In this document: piece after piece, positions 28,527-38,235 of the stretch
How positions within the stretch are numbered: the stretch's first letter is position 1
Layout of the letters: the number at the start of each line of letters is the position of its first letter
Assembly: GCA_020851455.1 (NCBI GenBank)
Contig: JADZCT010000047.1
Coordinates: forward strand, 124,001 to 188,000
Length of the DNA stretch: 64,000 nucleotides
Source of the DNA: Gemmatimonadaceae bacterium
GTDB lineage: Bacteria > Gemmatimonadota > Gemmatimonadetes > Gemmatimonadales > Gemmatimonadaceae
Direction: 5' to 3'
Made by a program: the position numbers and the translations under genes
Notes under the pieces: model-generated
The model's database searches: none
What the model was told of the DNA's origin: nothing
The model's input: the letters and a program-made list of their open reading frames with translations, nothing else

Positions 28527-30310
28527 TCCCCCTCCGTCTGGATGTGCTGTGCCGGCGTCATCTTGAGGTAGTGGCCCATGATCTTCGACGCGATCCGGGC
28601 AGCCCGCGTCCCATGCCCGCCATACTCGATCAATACGACGACCACGATCCGGGGCGCGTCGGCCGGGGCAAAGCCGGCAAACCACGCATGGTTCAGTTCC
28701 TGGCCCCCGCGGAATACGCCACTCTGCGCAGTTCCGGTCTTCCCGGCGAGTGCAACGCCGCTGATTCGCGACGACGCCGCCGTGCCGCGTTCCACGACTC
28801 CGGCCAAGGCGTCGCGCAGGCCCTCGTACGCCGTGCTGTCGAGGGCGAAGATCCGCTCGATGGACGGCGCTCCCGAGGCAATCTGCGGACGCGCCGCGAC
28901 GCCGCCGTTCGCAAGGGCCGTGTAGAACCTCGCGACGTTCACCACAGTCTGGGCGTTCTCTCCCTGGCCGATGCCCAGGTTGAGCGCGTTAGCCTGCGTC
29001 CACCCGCGCGGCCCATACCGCTTCGTGAAGTAGTCCGCCGCTGGATCCGACGGGTACTCGGGCCGGCTCTCGGCAGGCAGGTCAATCCCCGAGCGCGCGC
29101 CGGCGCCGAGCCGCACTCCGCCGGCCACCAGACGCTGCAGGCCTACCTTGAGGGCGAGCTGGTAGAAATAGACGTCGCACGACTGTTCGATGGCCTGTGC
29201 CAGCGTGAGGAAGCCGTGCCCCTTGGCGAGGTGGCACTTGAAGTACCGGTTTCCGTACTGGTACCCGCCGGTGCATGGCGTCGGCATCCGGTCCGTCACT
29301 TTCACGAGACCCAGTTCCAGCGCGGTAATCGCCGTCGCCAGCTTCCATGTCGAGCCGGGCGCGAATCTCCCCTGCGTCGCCTTGTTGTAAAGCGGCCGCC
29401 GCGGGTCGTCGAGAAGCTGCCGGAAGTACCCCGCGGGAATTCCGCCGATGAACCGGTTGGGGTCGAAACCCGGCGCACTGTGGAGCGCGAGCACCGCGCC
29501 GGTGGCCGGGTCCAGTGCCACAGCGGCCCCGGCCAGAGAGTCGCCGAAGATGTCCGCGACGTACTGCTGCAGGTCGAGGTCAATATTCGTCGCGAAGCGC
29601 GGGGCCGGCTGGGGAAGCACGGTAGTCGAGGAGTCGGCATCGCGCACGACCCGGCCGCGCGCGTCCACCTCGACGAACCTGACGCCTTCGGCGCCCTTCA
29701 GCCGGCTCTCGTACTCGCGCTCGATGCCGCCCTTGCCGACCTGCTGGCCCGGCTTGTACCCGGCGAACGCGGGCGTAGTGAGCTCCTGCTCGCTCACCTC
29801 GCCCGTATAGCCGACGAACGCCGACACGGCCGACCCTGCCGGATAGAACCTCTTCGGCGCGTCCTGGATGATGATTCCGGGGAACTCGACCCGGTGCTCC
29901 TCCAGCCGGCTCACGATATCGAACGTGGCGTTGCCGAGAATGACCGTGGGGCGGTTCGCATTGCGCCGGAACCGGCGCACCGCCTCTTCGGCCTGCCCCT
30001 CGGAAAGCGGAATCACGGACCCGATGCGCCCCAGCACGGTGCGCAGCGAATCGGCGCTCGGGACAATGACGGAGATCGAGTAGCCGGGCACGCTCTCGGC
30101 GATGATTGCGCCGTGGCGGTCAACGATCATGCCGCGCGGGGCGGGAATGGGAATTTCCCGCATCCTGTTGTCCCTCGAGCGAAGCGCGTAATCGCCGTGT
30201 TGCACGACCTGCGCGTGGAAGAACGTCCCCACGAGGAAAACGAACGCCAGGAAGAGCACTGCAGCCGCACCGCGCGACCGGCGCTGCACGTCGTTTGGGT
30301 GCAGCCTCAC
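28523..30310 (-). CDS. mrdA: penicillin-binding protein 2 (transpeptidase)
   Basis: The elongation-specific transpeptidase that cross-links glycan made by RodA. In 595 residues: a short basic N-terminus, one membrane anchor (about 14-34), the pedestal domain with APRGMIVDRHG, then the transpeptidase with Ser320-x-x-Lys323 (PGSTWK), Ser377-Cys-Asp379 and Lys524-Thr-Gly526. The order and spacing match class B PBPs. The GTG at 30310 overlaps the mreD stop. Longer in-frame upstream sequence runs through mreD and is rejected. Confidence 0.96.
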   Translation of the reverse strand: MRLHPNDVQRRSRGAAAVLFLAFVFLVGTFFHAQVVQHGDYALRSRDNRMREIPIPAPRGMIVDRHGAIIAESVPGYSISVIVPSADSLRTVLGRIGSVIPLSEGQAEEAVRRFRRNANRPTVILGNATFDIVSRLEEHRVEFPGIIIQDAPKRFYPAGSAVSAFVGYTGEVSEQELTTPAFAGYKPGQQVGKGGIEREYESRLKGAEGVRFVEVDARGRVVRDADSSTTVLPQPAPRFATNIDLDLQQYVADIFGDSLAGAAVALDPATGAVLALHSAPGFDPNRFIGGIPAGYFRQLLDDPRRPLYNKATQGRFAPGSTWKLATAITALELGLVKVTDRMPTPCTGGYQYGNRYFKCHLAKGHGFLTLAQAIEQSCDVYFYQLALKVGLQRLVAGGVRLGAGARSGIDLPAESRPEYPSDPAADYFTKRYGPRGWTQANALNLGIGQGENAQTVVNVARFYTALANGGVAARPQIASGAPSIERIFALDSTAYEGLRDALAGVVERGTAASSRISGVALAGKTGTAQSGVFRGGQELNHAWFAGFAPADAPRIVVVVLIEYGGHGTRAARIASKIMGHYLKMTPAQHIQTEGE

Positions 30311-30795
30311 GCGCGCAGCCTCGATGCCGGTGGCCGCGACCACGCCAGCACGGCAAGCCCGACGACGGCGGTCAGCCCCGCCGCGAGCACCGACCATACC
30401 GCCAGTTGCATCGCGAGCGCAGGGCCGTGCGTGCTTCGCGCCGCAAAGACGTAAACCGCGTCGAACAGCCACTTGCCGGCGAAGATGAATATACCGTTCA
30501 AGGCAAGATTCTCGGCGAAGAACACCGCCTTGAGCCGGCTGGCCGCAAACCCGACCACGGTCAACGCCAGCGCCCCGGCCCCGAACGTCGCGGGAGAGAG
30601 CGAGTCGGTTGCCATTCCGATGACCAGCCCCACGACGGCGGCAACGGCCGGCCTCGATCGGACGGCCACCAGCATGAGGGCGATCACGAGGAAGTCGGCC
30701 TGGACGCGCCAGCCCAGGAACGGCCGCAGGGTGAAGTGCAGCGTCACCAGCGCCGCGACCCAGGCCGCTAGCAGCAGCGAGCGGGATGCGCTCAC
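30307..30795 (-). CDS. mreD: rod-shape-determining protein MreD
   Basis: A 162-residue membrane protein of the elongasome with about five hydrophobic segments. Sequence conservation in this family is low. The call rests on topology, the QADFLVIALMLVAVRSRPAVAAVVGLVIGMATDSLSP-like middle (the G-x-x-x-D-SL pattern is typical), and its place between mreC and mrdA, with 4-nt overlaps on both sides. It is thought to connect MreC to the membrane complex. Confidence 0.88.
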   Translation of the reverse strand: MSASRSLLLAAWVAALVTLHFTLRPFLGWRVQADFLVIALMLVAVRSRPAVAAVVGLVIGMATDSLSPATFGAGALALTVVGFAASRLKAVFFAENLALNGIFIFAGKWLFDAVYVFAARSTHGPALAMQLAVWSVLAAGLTAVVGLAVLAWSRPPASRLRA

Positions 30796-31772
30796 GGCCG
30801 TCGCCGCCGGAGGATGCCGGGCGCCGCCGCGCTGTCGGCCCCCGCCCTTCGCTGCCGCACCGTGATCGAGTCGCCCGCCAGTCGCGCCATCGAGTCAATC
30901 GCAGCCACGACCCGCCGCGCTGCGCTGTCGGCGCCGGCCGCACTCGACCACACGCCGTCAACGCCCGCCCGGCTCCGCTCTGGCCGGAGGATGAGCACGG
31001 ATCCGACGCTCGACAGCGGCACGGCTGGCAGAATCAGGTATGTTCGCGCCCACTGATCCGGAGTTCTGAGCTCCGAGATCACTGTTCCAATCGGGATGCC
31101 ACGCGGATACACGCCGCCGAGGCCGGAAGTGACGACGGCGTCCCCCGGCTCCAACTGGTTCCGCAGCAGGACTCCGCGCATGACGAGCAGAAAACGGTCG
31201 GCACCGGCGCCGCCCCTCGCCTGCACCATGCCGTACGCGTCTCCATCGGCCGCCATCGCGCTGGCCGCGAAGTCCGGGTGCTGCCAGAGTATCGCCGTGG
31301 AGGTAGCGGCATCCGAGCGCTCCACCACCCCCAGCAGGCCGTCTGGTGTCACGACGGGAGAGAGCGGCTCTACGCCGACGTCGCTGCCCGCCGAAAGAAG
31401 CATCGCCGGTTCGTCGCCAATCGTCCTGCCACGCAGGGCTTCAGCCGGGATGAAACCCCAGCGCAGCGCTGCGCCGAGGCCCAGAATCTGGCGCAGGTGC
31501 GCATTCTCCCACTCGACGCCCTCGAGCCGCAGCGATCGCAACGCGACTGAATCGGCAACGCGCGCCGCCGCATCGTGCCCGTTGAACGTCCGCCGGCCCA
31601 CCTCGGCGCGTTCCTGCAGCGCAACGAAGGGCGCCATCACCGAGCGCCTCAACACGCCGGCGAACGCGTCGCGGCTGGATGCGGGCAGCGCCAGGCACAC
31701 CAGCGCGGCAACGACACAGGCCACTCCAGCGGCGGCATCGAGTCTTGCGTCCGCCCGGCTCAGGCGAGCCAC
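30792..31772 (-). CDS. mreC: rod-shape-determining protein MreC
   Basis: A bitopic periplasmic scaffold of the elongasome, 326 residues. One membrane helix lies near residues 13-32, then a helical stretch (about 65-100, WENAHLRQILGL), and a beta-rich core with GSDVGVEPLSPVVTPDGLLGVV and GDAVVTSGLGGVYPRGIPIGTV, both MreC hallmarks. The C-terminal 50 residues are Ala/Arg-rich and probably disordered. It starts 12 nt after mreB. Confidence 0.94.
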   Translation of the reverse strand: MARLSRADARLDAAAGVACVVAALVCLALPASSRDAFAGVLRRSVMAPFVALQERAEVGRRTFNGHDAAARVADSVALRSLRLEGVEWENAHLRQILGLGAALRWGFIPAEALRGRTIGDEPAMLLSAGSDVGVEPLSPVVTPDGLLGVVERSDAATSTAILWQHPDFAASAMAADGDAYGMVQARGGAGADRFLLVMRGVLLRNQLEPGDAVVTSGLGGVYPRGIPIGTVISELRTPDQWARTYLILPAVPLSSVGSVLILRPERSRAGVDGVWSSAAGADSAARRVVAAIDSMARLAGDSITVRQRRAGADSAAAPGILRRRRP

Positions 31773-31784
31773 CGATGGCCCCCT

Positions 31785-32822
31785 TCAGGTAACCAGGACC
31801 GACCAGTACTTCTCTTCGTCGTCGAGAATCCGCCCGGTCCCGCGCACTACGCACGTCAGCGGATCCTCGTCCACGTGGATCGGAAGGCCGGTTTCCTGGG
31901 TGAGCAGCGTATCGAGCCCGCGAATGAGTGCGCCGCCGCCGGTCATCACGATGCCGCGGTCCACGATGTCGCTGGCAAGTTCCGGCGGCGTGATCTCGAG
32001 CGCCCGGCGCACCGCATCCACGATCTGCTGCACGGGCTCCTGGATTGCCTCGCGGATCTCGGCGGAGTGCACGCGAACCGTCTTCGGAATCCCCGAGACG
32101 AGGTCGCGCCCCTTCACCTCCATTTCCTTCTCCTCCGCCATCGGAACCGCCGAACCGATCTGGATCTTGATCTGCTCGGCCGTGGGCTCGCCAATGAGGA
32201 GGTTGTAGCTCTTACGCATGAACTGCACGATGGACGTGTCGAGCTCGTCGCCTCCAACGCGGATGGACGTGTCGCTCACGACGCCGGAGAGCGCGATGAC
32301 CGCGATTTCGGTCGTACCGCCCCCGATGTCAATCACCATGTTCCCCGTTGGCGTCTCGACCGGCAGCCCCACGCCAATCGCCGCCGCCATCGGCTCGGCC
32401 ACCATGAACACTTCCTTCGAGCCGGCGCCGAGCGCGGAGTCGCGCACCGCGCGCCGCTCGACCTCCGTAATCCCCGAGGGCACGCACACGATCACCCGCG
32501 GTTTCACCGTGAAGAAATGCTTCTTGATGATCAGCTCGAGAAAGTGACGGAGCATCTTCTCCGTCACGTCGAAGTCGGCTATCACACCGTCCTTCATCGG
32601 ACGTATGGCAATCACACCCTCGGGAGTGCGCCCGAGCATTCGCTTCGCGTCGAGCCCTACTCCCTTGATCTTCTTCGTCTCGCGGTCAATCGCGACGACG
32701 CTCGGCTCATTGAAGACGATGCCTTCGCCCTTCACGTATACGAGAGTATTTGCCGTGCCAAGATCCACGGCAATCGCGTTGACCGGAAAGAGCGAATCAA
32801 ACTTGAAGAAGGGCCAACGCAT
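31785..32822 (-). CDS. mreB: rod-shape cytoskeletal protein MreB
   Basis: An actin-like ATPase that forms membrane-bound filaments guiding cell-wall synthesis. The 345 residues show the phosphate-1 loop [67 protein letters not shown] and [14 protein letters not shown]. It is the first gene of the rod-shape operon. The stretch before the ATG (AAGATA) carries no strong Shine-Dalgarno. Confidence 0.97.
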   Translation of the reverse strand: MRWPFFKFDSLFPVNAIAVDLGTANTLVYVKGEGIVFNEPSVVAIDRETKKIKGVGLDAKRMLGRTPEGVIAIRPMKDGVIADFDVTEKMLRHFLELIIKKHFFTVKPRVIVCVPSGITEVERRAVRDSALGAGSKEVFMVAEPMAAAIGVGLPVETPTGNMVIDIGGGTTEIAVIALSGVVSDTSIRVGGDELDTSIVQFMRKSYNLLIGEPTAEQIKIQIGSAVPMAEEKEMEVKGRDLVSGIPKTVRVHSAEIREAIQEPVQQIVDAVRRALEITPPELASDIVDRGIVMTGGGALIRGLDTLLTQETGLPIHVDEDPLTCVVRGTGRILDDEEKYWSVLVT

Positions 32823-32997
32823 TATCTGGCGGCGCGTGCGGGCAGGCGAGCGTCGAGTGCTGGACGCAACGAGGTGACGGCAGGTGGCTGAAACCTATTC
32901 AGCCGCCCCAAGTGGAACAAGCTGTTGGCATTTCACCACCTACGCCGTCACCAGCCGCCCCGCCGGCCGCCGGCCAGCCTGGGCCGGTAGCACGCGG
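32823..32997. other. intergenic region ald-mreB
   Basis: 175 nt between the ald stop and the mreB start, both on the minus strand. It holds a 7-bp hairpin with a 5-nt loop (32886-32904, GGCTGAA/TTCAGCC) that could end ald transcripts, though no T run follows it. The mreB promoter is probably here as well, but I see no convincing -35/-10 pair. Confidence 0.4.
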
Positions 32998-34110
32998 TCA
33001 GATGAACTTGGCGGGATCGTGGTACTTGAGGCCGAACGCCTCCGCCACCGCTGGGTAGGTGACCTTGCCTGCAACCACGTTGAGCCCCTTGAGGAAGCTC
33101 GGATCGGCGGCGAGCGCCGCCTTCCACCCTTCATTGGCCAGCCGGACCACGTACGGCAGCGTCGCATTCGTGAGCGCGAGAGTCGAGGTTCGCGGTACCC
33201 CGCCCGGCATGTTCGCCACCGCATAGTGGATCACGCCGTCCACCTCGTACACCGGGTTCTCGTGAGTCGTGGCCTTGGTCGTCTCCACGCACCCGCCCTG
33301 GTCAACCGCGACGTCAACGATCACCGCGCCGGGCTTCATCAGCTTGAGGTCCTCGCGCCGGACCAGCTTGGGGGCCTTGGCACCAGGGATCAGTACCCCG
33401 CCAACCACCAGGTCGGCCGTCCTGATCCGGTCGAGGATATTGTGCCGGTTGCTGTAGATACACGCGACGTTCGCCGGCATGACGTCGTTCAGGTAGCGGA
33501 GCCGGTGGAGCGACACGTCGAGAATGGTCACCCTCGCACCCATGCCCGCGGCCATCTTCGCCGCGTTGATGCCCACCACACCACCGCCGAGAACCACCAC
33601 CTCGGCTGGCGCCACTCCGGGCACGCCGCCCAGGAGCACTCCGTAACCGCCGTAAAGTTTCTCGAGGTACTTCGCCCCTTCCTGCACCGCCATCCGGCCG
33701 GCCACTTCCGACATCGGCGTCAGGAGCGGCAGTTCCCCGCCAGGAAGCTCGACGGTCTCGTACGCAATGCAGGTCGCGCCAGAGTCAATGTGCGCCCTGG
33801 TGAGCTTCTCGTCAGCCGCAAAGTGAAGGTAAGTGAAGACCGTCTGGCCCTTCTTGATGTGCTTCCACTCCTTCGCGATCGGTTCCTTGACCTTCACGAT
33901 CATCTCAGCGCCGGACCAGACATCCGCGGCGCCCTTCCCGATCGTCGCGCCGACCGCCACATACTCGGAATCGTCGAACCCGCTGCCCGCGCCGGCGCCA
34001 GTTTCGACCATCACCGAATGGCCAGCCGCAACGAGCGCCTCGGCGCCGGCTGGCACGAGGGACACGCGGTTCTCGTTGGTCTTTACCTCTTTGGGAATTC
34101 CGATGCGCAT
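32998..34110 (-). CDS. ald: alanine dehydrogenase
   Basis: Interconverts L-alanine and pyruvate plus ammonia with NAD(H). The 370 residues match the family throughout: MRIGIPKEVKTNENRVSLVP, KVKEPIAKEW, TYLHFAAD, TPMSEVAGRMA, the Rossmann motif VVVLGGGVVGINAAKMA, and the His-containing YAVANMPGGVPRTST. It is a single-gene unit by spacing (100 nt before, 175 nt after). It is not the related transhydrogenase alpha subunit, which lacks this C-terminus. Confidence 0.96.
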   Translation of the reverse strand: MRIGIPKEVKTNENRVSLVPAGAEALVAAGHSVMVETGAGAGSGFDDSEYVAVGATIGKGAADVWSGAEMIVKVKEPIAKEWKHIKKGQTVFTYLHFAADEKLTRAHIDSGATCIAYETVELPGGELPLLTPMSEVAGRMAVQEGAKYLEKLYGGYGVLLGGVPGVAPAEVVVLGGGVVGINAAKMAAGMGARVTILDVSLHRLRYLNDVMPANVACIYSNRHNILDRIRTADLVVGGVLIPGAKAPKLVRREDLKLMKPGAVIVDVAVDQGGCVETTKATTHENPVYEVDGVIHYAVANMPGGVPRTSTLALTNATLPYVVRLANEGWKAALAADPSFLKGLNVVAGKVTYPAVAEAFGLKYHDPAKFI

Positions 34111-34210
34111 GATGACGATGAGAAGTGAAGGGTTGACGTGCTGCCGCGAACAATGTCCTGCATGGTGCGCTGCGTATGCGCGCGCCGGTCACCACCCGCG
34201 CGTCGGCGGC

Positions 34211-35491
34211 TCAGGATGGCCCGAGGCGCACGATGGTCTGCCGGCCGGGGACGAAGTACTCATGGCACACGGCGCGAGCGTCCTCGATCGTCACGGCGTC
34301 AACCTCTGCCAGCAGGTCATCCAGCGCCTTCCATGGCTCACGAAAGAGCTCGGCCGCGGCAGCGCGGTACATCCGGGACCCAACGCTCTCCATCGAGAGG
34401 GTAAGCTGGCCCTTGATCTGCTGCTTGCCGGACTCGAGCTCCTCTGGTGTGATCCCGCCTTCAGCGAGCCTGGCAAGCTCGTCCGTGATGGCGTCGAGGG
34501 TATCCATTGCGGATTCAGGAGCCGTGCCCGCGTAAATACCGTGCACGCCGGTGTCGCAGTGATACTGCTGGAACGCGTAGACCGAGTACGCGAGCGCCAG
34601 TTCCTCGCGCACGCGCTGAAAGAGGCGCGAGCTCATCCCGCCGCCGAGCACCGTGTCAACCAGCACCAGCGCCTGCCGGCGCGGGTCTCCGTGCGGGACA
34701 GTCTGGGAGCCCAGCACGATATGCGCCTGTGTCGAGTCACGGGCGATGTGCCTACGCGACGGCTGCGCAACGGACACCGGCTGCCGCCTCTCGGGAGGGA
34801 CTGCGCCGGCCGGCAGCGCAGCCCATCCCGCCGCGGCCAGAACATCCACCAGCTTGTCGTGCTCGACATTCCCTGCCGCGCTCACCACCACGTTTCCGGG
34901 CACATAGGCGCGCTCGTGCAGCGCCCGCACGCCGGCAAGCGGCATCTCCGTGACCGACTGGCGCGTACCGAGGATCGAGTACCCGTACGGATGGCCTCCC
35001 CACATCTCGGCGTTGTGAGCTTCGAACACGAAATCGTCAGGCGTGTCGTCAACCATGGCGATCTCTTCCAGAATCACCTTGCGCTCGAGCTGCATGTCGG
35101 GCTCGCGCAACAATGGGTGGAAGACGATGTCGAGCAGGACGTCGGCGGCCTGCGCCAGGTGCTCGTCGAGCACCCGGGCCTGGAACGCCGTGTGCTCGCG
35201 CGCCGTGTAGGCATCCAGCGATCCGCCGAGCGATTCCAGCGACGACGCAATCTCCCGCGCGTTCCGCCGCTCGGTGCCCTTGAAGACGAGGTGCTCGAGC
35301 ATGTGGGAAACGCCCATCTCCGCGGGCGTCTCGTGCACGGAAGCCGAGCGCACCCAGGCGCCTATCGCCGCCGAGCGCACCCCTGGCACGTGCTCCGACA
35401 CCACGGTGAGACCGTTGGACAGGACCGTCCGACTGAGCCCTGCCCCGGCGTCGAATGCGGGAACGCCCGCAGAAGCCGGAGCCGGCGTCAC
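34211..35491 (-). CDS. M16-family zinc peptidase
   Basis: A 426-residue insulinase-like protease. The inverted zinc motif His63-x-x-Glu66-His67 (SHMLEHLVFKGT) and the distal glutamate near 142-143 (VILEEIAM) are present in the N-terminal half, so this chain should be catalytic. The C-terminal half is the usual inactive M16_C domain (GGGMSSRLFQRVREELALAYSV). It resembles the PqqL/YmxG/mitochondrial processing peptidase branch. No signal peptide is evident. The GTG start overlaps the pnp stop, a pairing (pnp then M16 peptidase) found in several bacterial lineages. Confidence 0.9.
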   Translation of the reverse strand: MTPAPASAGVPAFDAGAGLSRTVLSNGLTVVSEHVPGVRSAAIGAWVRSASVHETPAEMGVSHMLEHLVFKGTERRNAREIASSLESLGGSLDAYTAREHTAFQARVLDEHLAQAADVLLDIVFHPLLREPDMQLERKVILEEIAMVDDTPDDFVFEAHNAEMWGGHPYGYSILGTRQSVTEMPLAGVRALHERAYVPGNVVVSAAGNVEHDKLVDVLAAAGWAALPAGAVPPERRQPVSVAQPSRRHIARDSTQAHIVLGSQTVPHGDPRRQALVLVDTVLGGGMSSRLFQRVREELALAYSVYAFQQYHCDTGVHGIYAGTAPESAMDTLDAITDELARLAEGGITPEELESGKQQIKGQLTLSMESVGSRMYRAAAAELFREPWKALDDLLAEVDAVTIEDARAVCHEYFVPGRQTIVRLGPS

Positions 35492-37707
35492 TGATCGCGC
35501 GGCTTCCCGCGGTCGCGGCGATGGTGCCCGCCCCGACCTCCGCGCTCGCCTCCTTCACCGCCGGCGTCGTCAGCTGCGCCCGCGTAAGCCGTATCCCCCG
35601 ATCCGGGAGCATCGGTGCTCCCCTCCGGCTTCGGCAGGAGCGCCTTCATCGAGAGCCGCAGGCGCCCGCGCTCGTCACGCTCGATGAGCTTCACCTTCAC
35701 GCGGTCGCCCTTCTTCACCACGTCCTCGGTCTTCTCGGTGCGCCCGTGACGCAGTTCCGAGATGTGCACGAGTCCTTCGGTTCCCGGCATGATCTCGACG
35801 AACGCTCCAAACGCCGTCGTGCTCTTCACCGGACCCTCGTAAATTTCTCCGACGACCGGCTCCGCCGTGATCGCCTCGACCATCTGCCTGGCGCGCTGCA
35901 TTGACTCGCCGCCCACGGCCGCGATCGTGACGAGGCCGCTGTCGTCCACGGTCAACTCGGCTCCAGTCTCGTCCTGGATACCGCGGATTGTCTTTCCCTT
36001 CGGACCGATCAGGTCGCCGATCTTCTCCGGATTGATGTGCACCGTGACGATGCGCGGAGCGTACGGCGAGAGGTCGGCGCGCGGCGCCGCCAGCGCTTCC
36101 TCCATCTTGCCGAGGATGTGAAGCCGGCCGGCCTTCGCCTGGGCGAGGGCTTCGCTCATCAGACTCAGGTCGAGCCCCTGAATCTTGATGTCCATCTGGA
36201 TGGACGTGATGCCGGCGCGCGTGCCGGCCACCTTGAAATCCATGTCGCCAAGGTGATCCTCGGTGCCGAGGATATCGGTGAGAATCACGTACCGATCGCC
36301 TTCCTTGATGAGGCCCATTGCGACGCCCGCCACGGCCGACCTGATCGGCACGCCTGCGTCGAACAGCGCAAGGGAGCCGCCGCACACCGTGGCCATCGAG
36401 CTCGACCCGTTGGACTCGAGCACGTCCGATACCACGCGCAGCGTGTAGGGAAACTGATCGAACGGCGGGAGCACGCCCATGAGCGCGCGTTCGGCAAGAT
36501 TCCCGTGGCCGATCTCGCGCCGGCTCGTCCCGCGCACCGGGCGGACCTCACCCGTCGAGAACGGAGGGAAGTTGTAGTGGAGCATGAAGCTCTTCGTGCT
36601 CTCCTTCGGCTCGTCAATCGAGTCCAGCCGCTGTACGTCGTTGGCCGTACCCAGCGTCGTGGCGACCAGCGCCTGCGTCTGGCCCCGGGTGAAGAGCGAC
36701 GACCCGTGCGCGCGCGGAAGCACGCCCACGTCAATCGAGATCGGACGCACCGTGGCCGGGTCTCGTCCGTCAACGCGGAACCCTGTATCCAGAACCTGAG
36801 ACCGCAGCGAGACGTACTCGAGATCCCCGAGGACGCCGCCGATGAATCCATGAACTTCGGCAGGAAGCTCGGCCTTGAGCCTGGCAGTCACCGACTCCTT
36901 GACTCGCTCCACTCCATGCACGCGTTCGTGCTTCTCCGGCTGGTTGATCGCCGCACGGATTGCATCCTCCGCCTCCTCCTTCACGCGCGCCGTCACCGTG
37001 ACGGGCGTTTCCGTCCTGGCCCACTCCATCTTGGCCGCGCGCTGCTGCGCGAGCATCTCTTCCTGCATCGCGACCAGGTCGCCGATACCCCGCTGGGCGA
37101 TCCCGAGCGCCTCCACCACGTCGGCCTCGCTGATCTCGAGGGCCCCGCCCTCCACCATCACGATCGAGTCGCGCGACCCCGCCACGACGAGGTCCATGTC
37201 GGAAAACTCGAGCTGCTGGAAAGTCGGGTTCAGCACCCACTTCCCCTGCACCCGCCCCACGCGCACGCCTGCGATCGGTCCCGCAAACGGAACCTTCGAG
37301 GCGTTGAGCGCGTAGCTGGCGGCGACCAGGCCGAGGACGTCAGCGTCGTTCTCCTGGTCGGCGCTGACCACGTACACGAACACCTGGACCTCGTTCTGGA
37401 ATCCTTCCGGAAACAGCGGCCGGATCGAGCGGTCAATGATCCGCGCCGAAAGGATCTCCTCGTCGCGCGGCCTGCCCTCGCGCTTGATGAAGCCGCCGGG
37501 GATCTTGCCGGCTGCGTATGCCTTTTCGCGGTACTCGACCGTGAGCGGGAAGAAAGGGAGGGTGCTCTGCTTGTCACTCACCGTGACGCTGGCGATCACC
37601 ATCGTGTCGCCATACCGGACGACGGCGGAACCGGCGGCCTGTTTGGCCATGCGGCCGCTCTCGATTACGAGTGTACGGCCTGCGAATGTGCGTTCTATGC
37701 GTTGCAT
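35488..37707 (-). CDS. pnp: polyribonucleotide nucleotidyltransferase
   Basis: PNPase degrades RNA phosphorolytically from the 3' end and can add tails. The 739 residues contain two RNase PH domains (the second with FSTGEVRPVRGTSRREIGHGNLAERAL and the SSMATVCGGSLALFDAG active-site region), a KH domain (about 560-620, IGDLIGPKGKTIRGIQ) and an S1 domain (about 625-695, VGEIYEGPVKSTTAFGAFVEI). A Gly/Asp/Arg-rich tail of about 35 residues ends the chain. No Shine-Dalgarno precedes the ATG. The gene follows rpsO as in many bacteria. Confidence 0.97.
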   Translation of the reverse strand: MQRIERTFAGRTLVIESGRMAKQAAGSAVVRYGDTMVIASVTVSDKQSTLPFFPLTVEYREKAYAAGKIPGGFIKREGRPRDEEILSARIIDRSIRPLFPEGFQNEVQVFVYVVSADQENDADVLGLVAASYALNASKVPFAGPIAGVRVGRVQGKWVLNPTFQQLEFSDMDLVVAGSRDSIVMVEGGALEISEADVVEALGIAQRGIGDLVAMQEEMLAQQRAAKMEWARTETPVTVTARVKEEAEDAIRAAINQPEKHERVHGVERVKESVTARLKAELPAEVHGFIGGVLGDLEYVSLRSQVLDTGFRVDGRDPATVRPISIDVGVLPRAHGSSLFTRGQTQALVATTLGTANDVQRLDSIDEPKESTKSFMLHYNFPPFSTGEVRPVRGTSRREIGHGNLAERALMGVLPPFDQFPYTLRVVSDVLESNGSSSMATVCGGSLALFDAGVPIRSAVAGVAMGLIKEGDRYVILTDILGTEDHLGDMDFKVAGTRAGITSIQMDIKIQGLDLSLMSEALAQAKAGRLHILGKMEEALAAPRADLSPYAPRIVTVHINPEKIGDLIGPKGKTIRGIQDETGAELTVDDSGLVTIAAVGGESMQRARQMVEAITAEPVVGEIYEGPVKSTTAFGAFVEIMPGTEGLVHISELRHGRTEKTEDVVKKGDRVKVKLIERDERGRLRLSMKALLPKPEGSTDAPGSGDTAYAGAADDAGGEGGERGGRGGHHRRDRGKPRDQ

Positions 37708-37822
37708 GTCTGGTACTCTGCTGGAAGGAGGAGCGATGCGGGACCGCGTGTGGCGGCGGGGTCATCTGCGGCGCGCCGACGTGCTGCCGGCTCGACGCAT
37801 CAGGACGGGTGCACAACACGAA

Positions 37823-37854
37823 AGCGCGCGGTCCGCCATGTGCGTCCGCGCGCT
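37823..37854 (-). terminator. hairpin between rpsO and pnp
   Basis: A 9-bp stem (37823-37831 with 37846-37854, AGCGCGCGG/CCGCGCGCT) with a 14-nt loop lies 18 nt after the rpsO stop. On the minus strand it is followed by TTTCGTGTTGTG. It could be a terminator or attenuator that lowers pnp expression relative to rpsO, or an RNase processing site. Confidence 0.5.
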
Positions 37855-37871
37855 CACGATCCCGTCGTCAG

Positions 37872-38132
37872 TTAGTAGCGCAGCCCAAGCTCGTCAATGA
37901 GCTTGCGGTATGCGTCGAGGTTGGTGCGCTTCAGGTAGTCCAGCATGCGGCGGCGCTTCCCGACCATCTTGAGGAGCCCGCGCCGACTGTGGTGGTCCTT
38001 CCGGTGCGCTGCAAAGTGGCTGGTCAGGTAGTTGATGCGCTCCGTGAGCACACCAACCTGCACTTCCGGTGACCCGGTGTCCGTCTCGTGCCGCCGGTTT
38101 TTCTCGATTGCGGCGGTCTTCGTGAAAGCCAT
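37872..38132 (-). CDS. rpsO: 30S ribosomal protein S15
   Basis: S15 binds the central domain of 16S rRNA early in 30S assembly. The 86 residues include [34 protein letters not shown] and the C-terminal [19 protein letters not shown]. The ATG at 38132 gives the standard N-terminus, with a purine-rich GAGAAGAAGAC stretch upstream. It is transcribed from its own promoter at 38178-38206. Confidence 0.98.
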   Translation of the reverse strand: MAFTKTAAIEKNRRHETDTGSPEVQVGVLTERINYLTSHFAAHRKDHHSRRGLLKMVGKRRRMLDYLKRTNLDAYRKLIDELGLRY

Positions 38133-38177
38133 TGTCTTCTTCTCTGCTCTTGGGCGTCGATTTCGTTGTAGCATAAT

Positions 38178-38206
38178 AACATAGCCAAGGCGCACGTTCC
38201 GCTCAA
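38178..38206 (-). promoter_or_regulatory. rpsO promoter
   Basis: TTGAGC (38201-38206), a 17-bp spacer and TATGTT (38178-38183) read on the minus strand. The leader to the rpsO ATG would be about 40 nt. The AT-rich run here stands out from its GC-rich surroundings. Confidence 0.55.
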
Positions 38207-38235
38207 GGGGCGACACCCGCGCCATCAGCACACGC

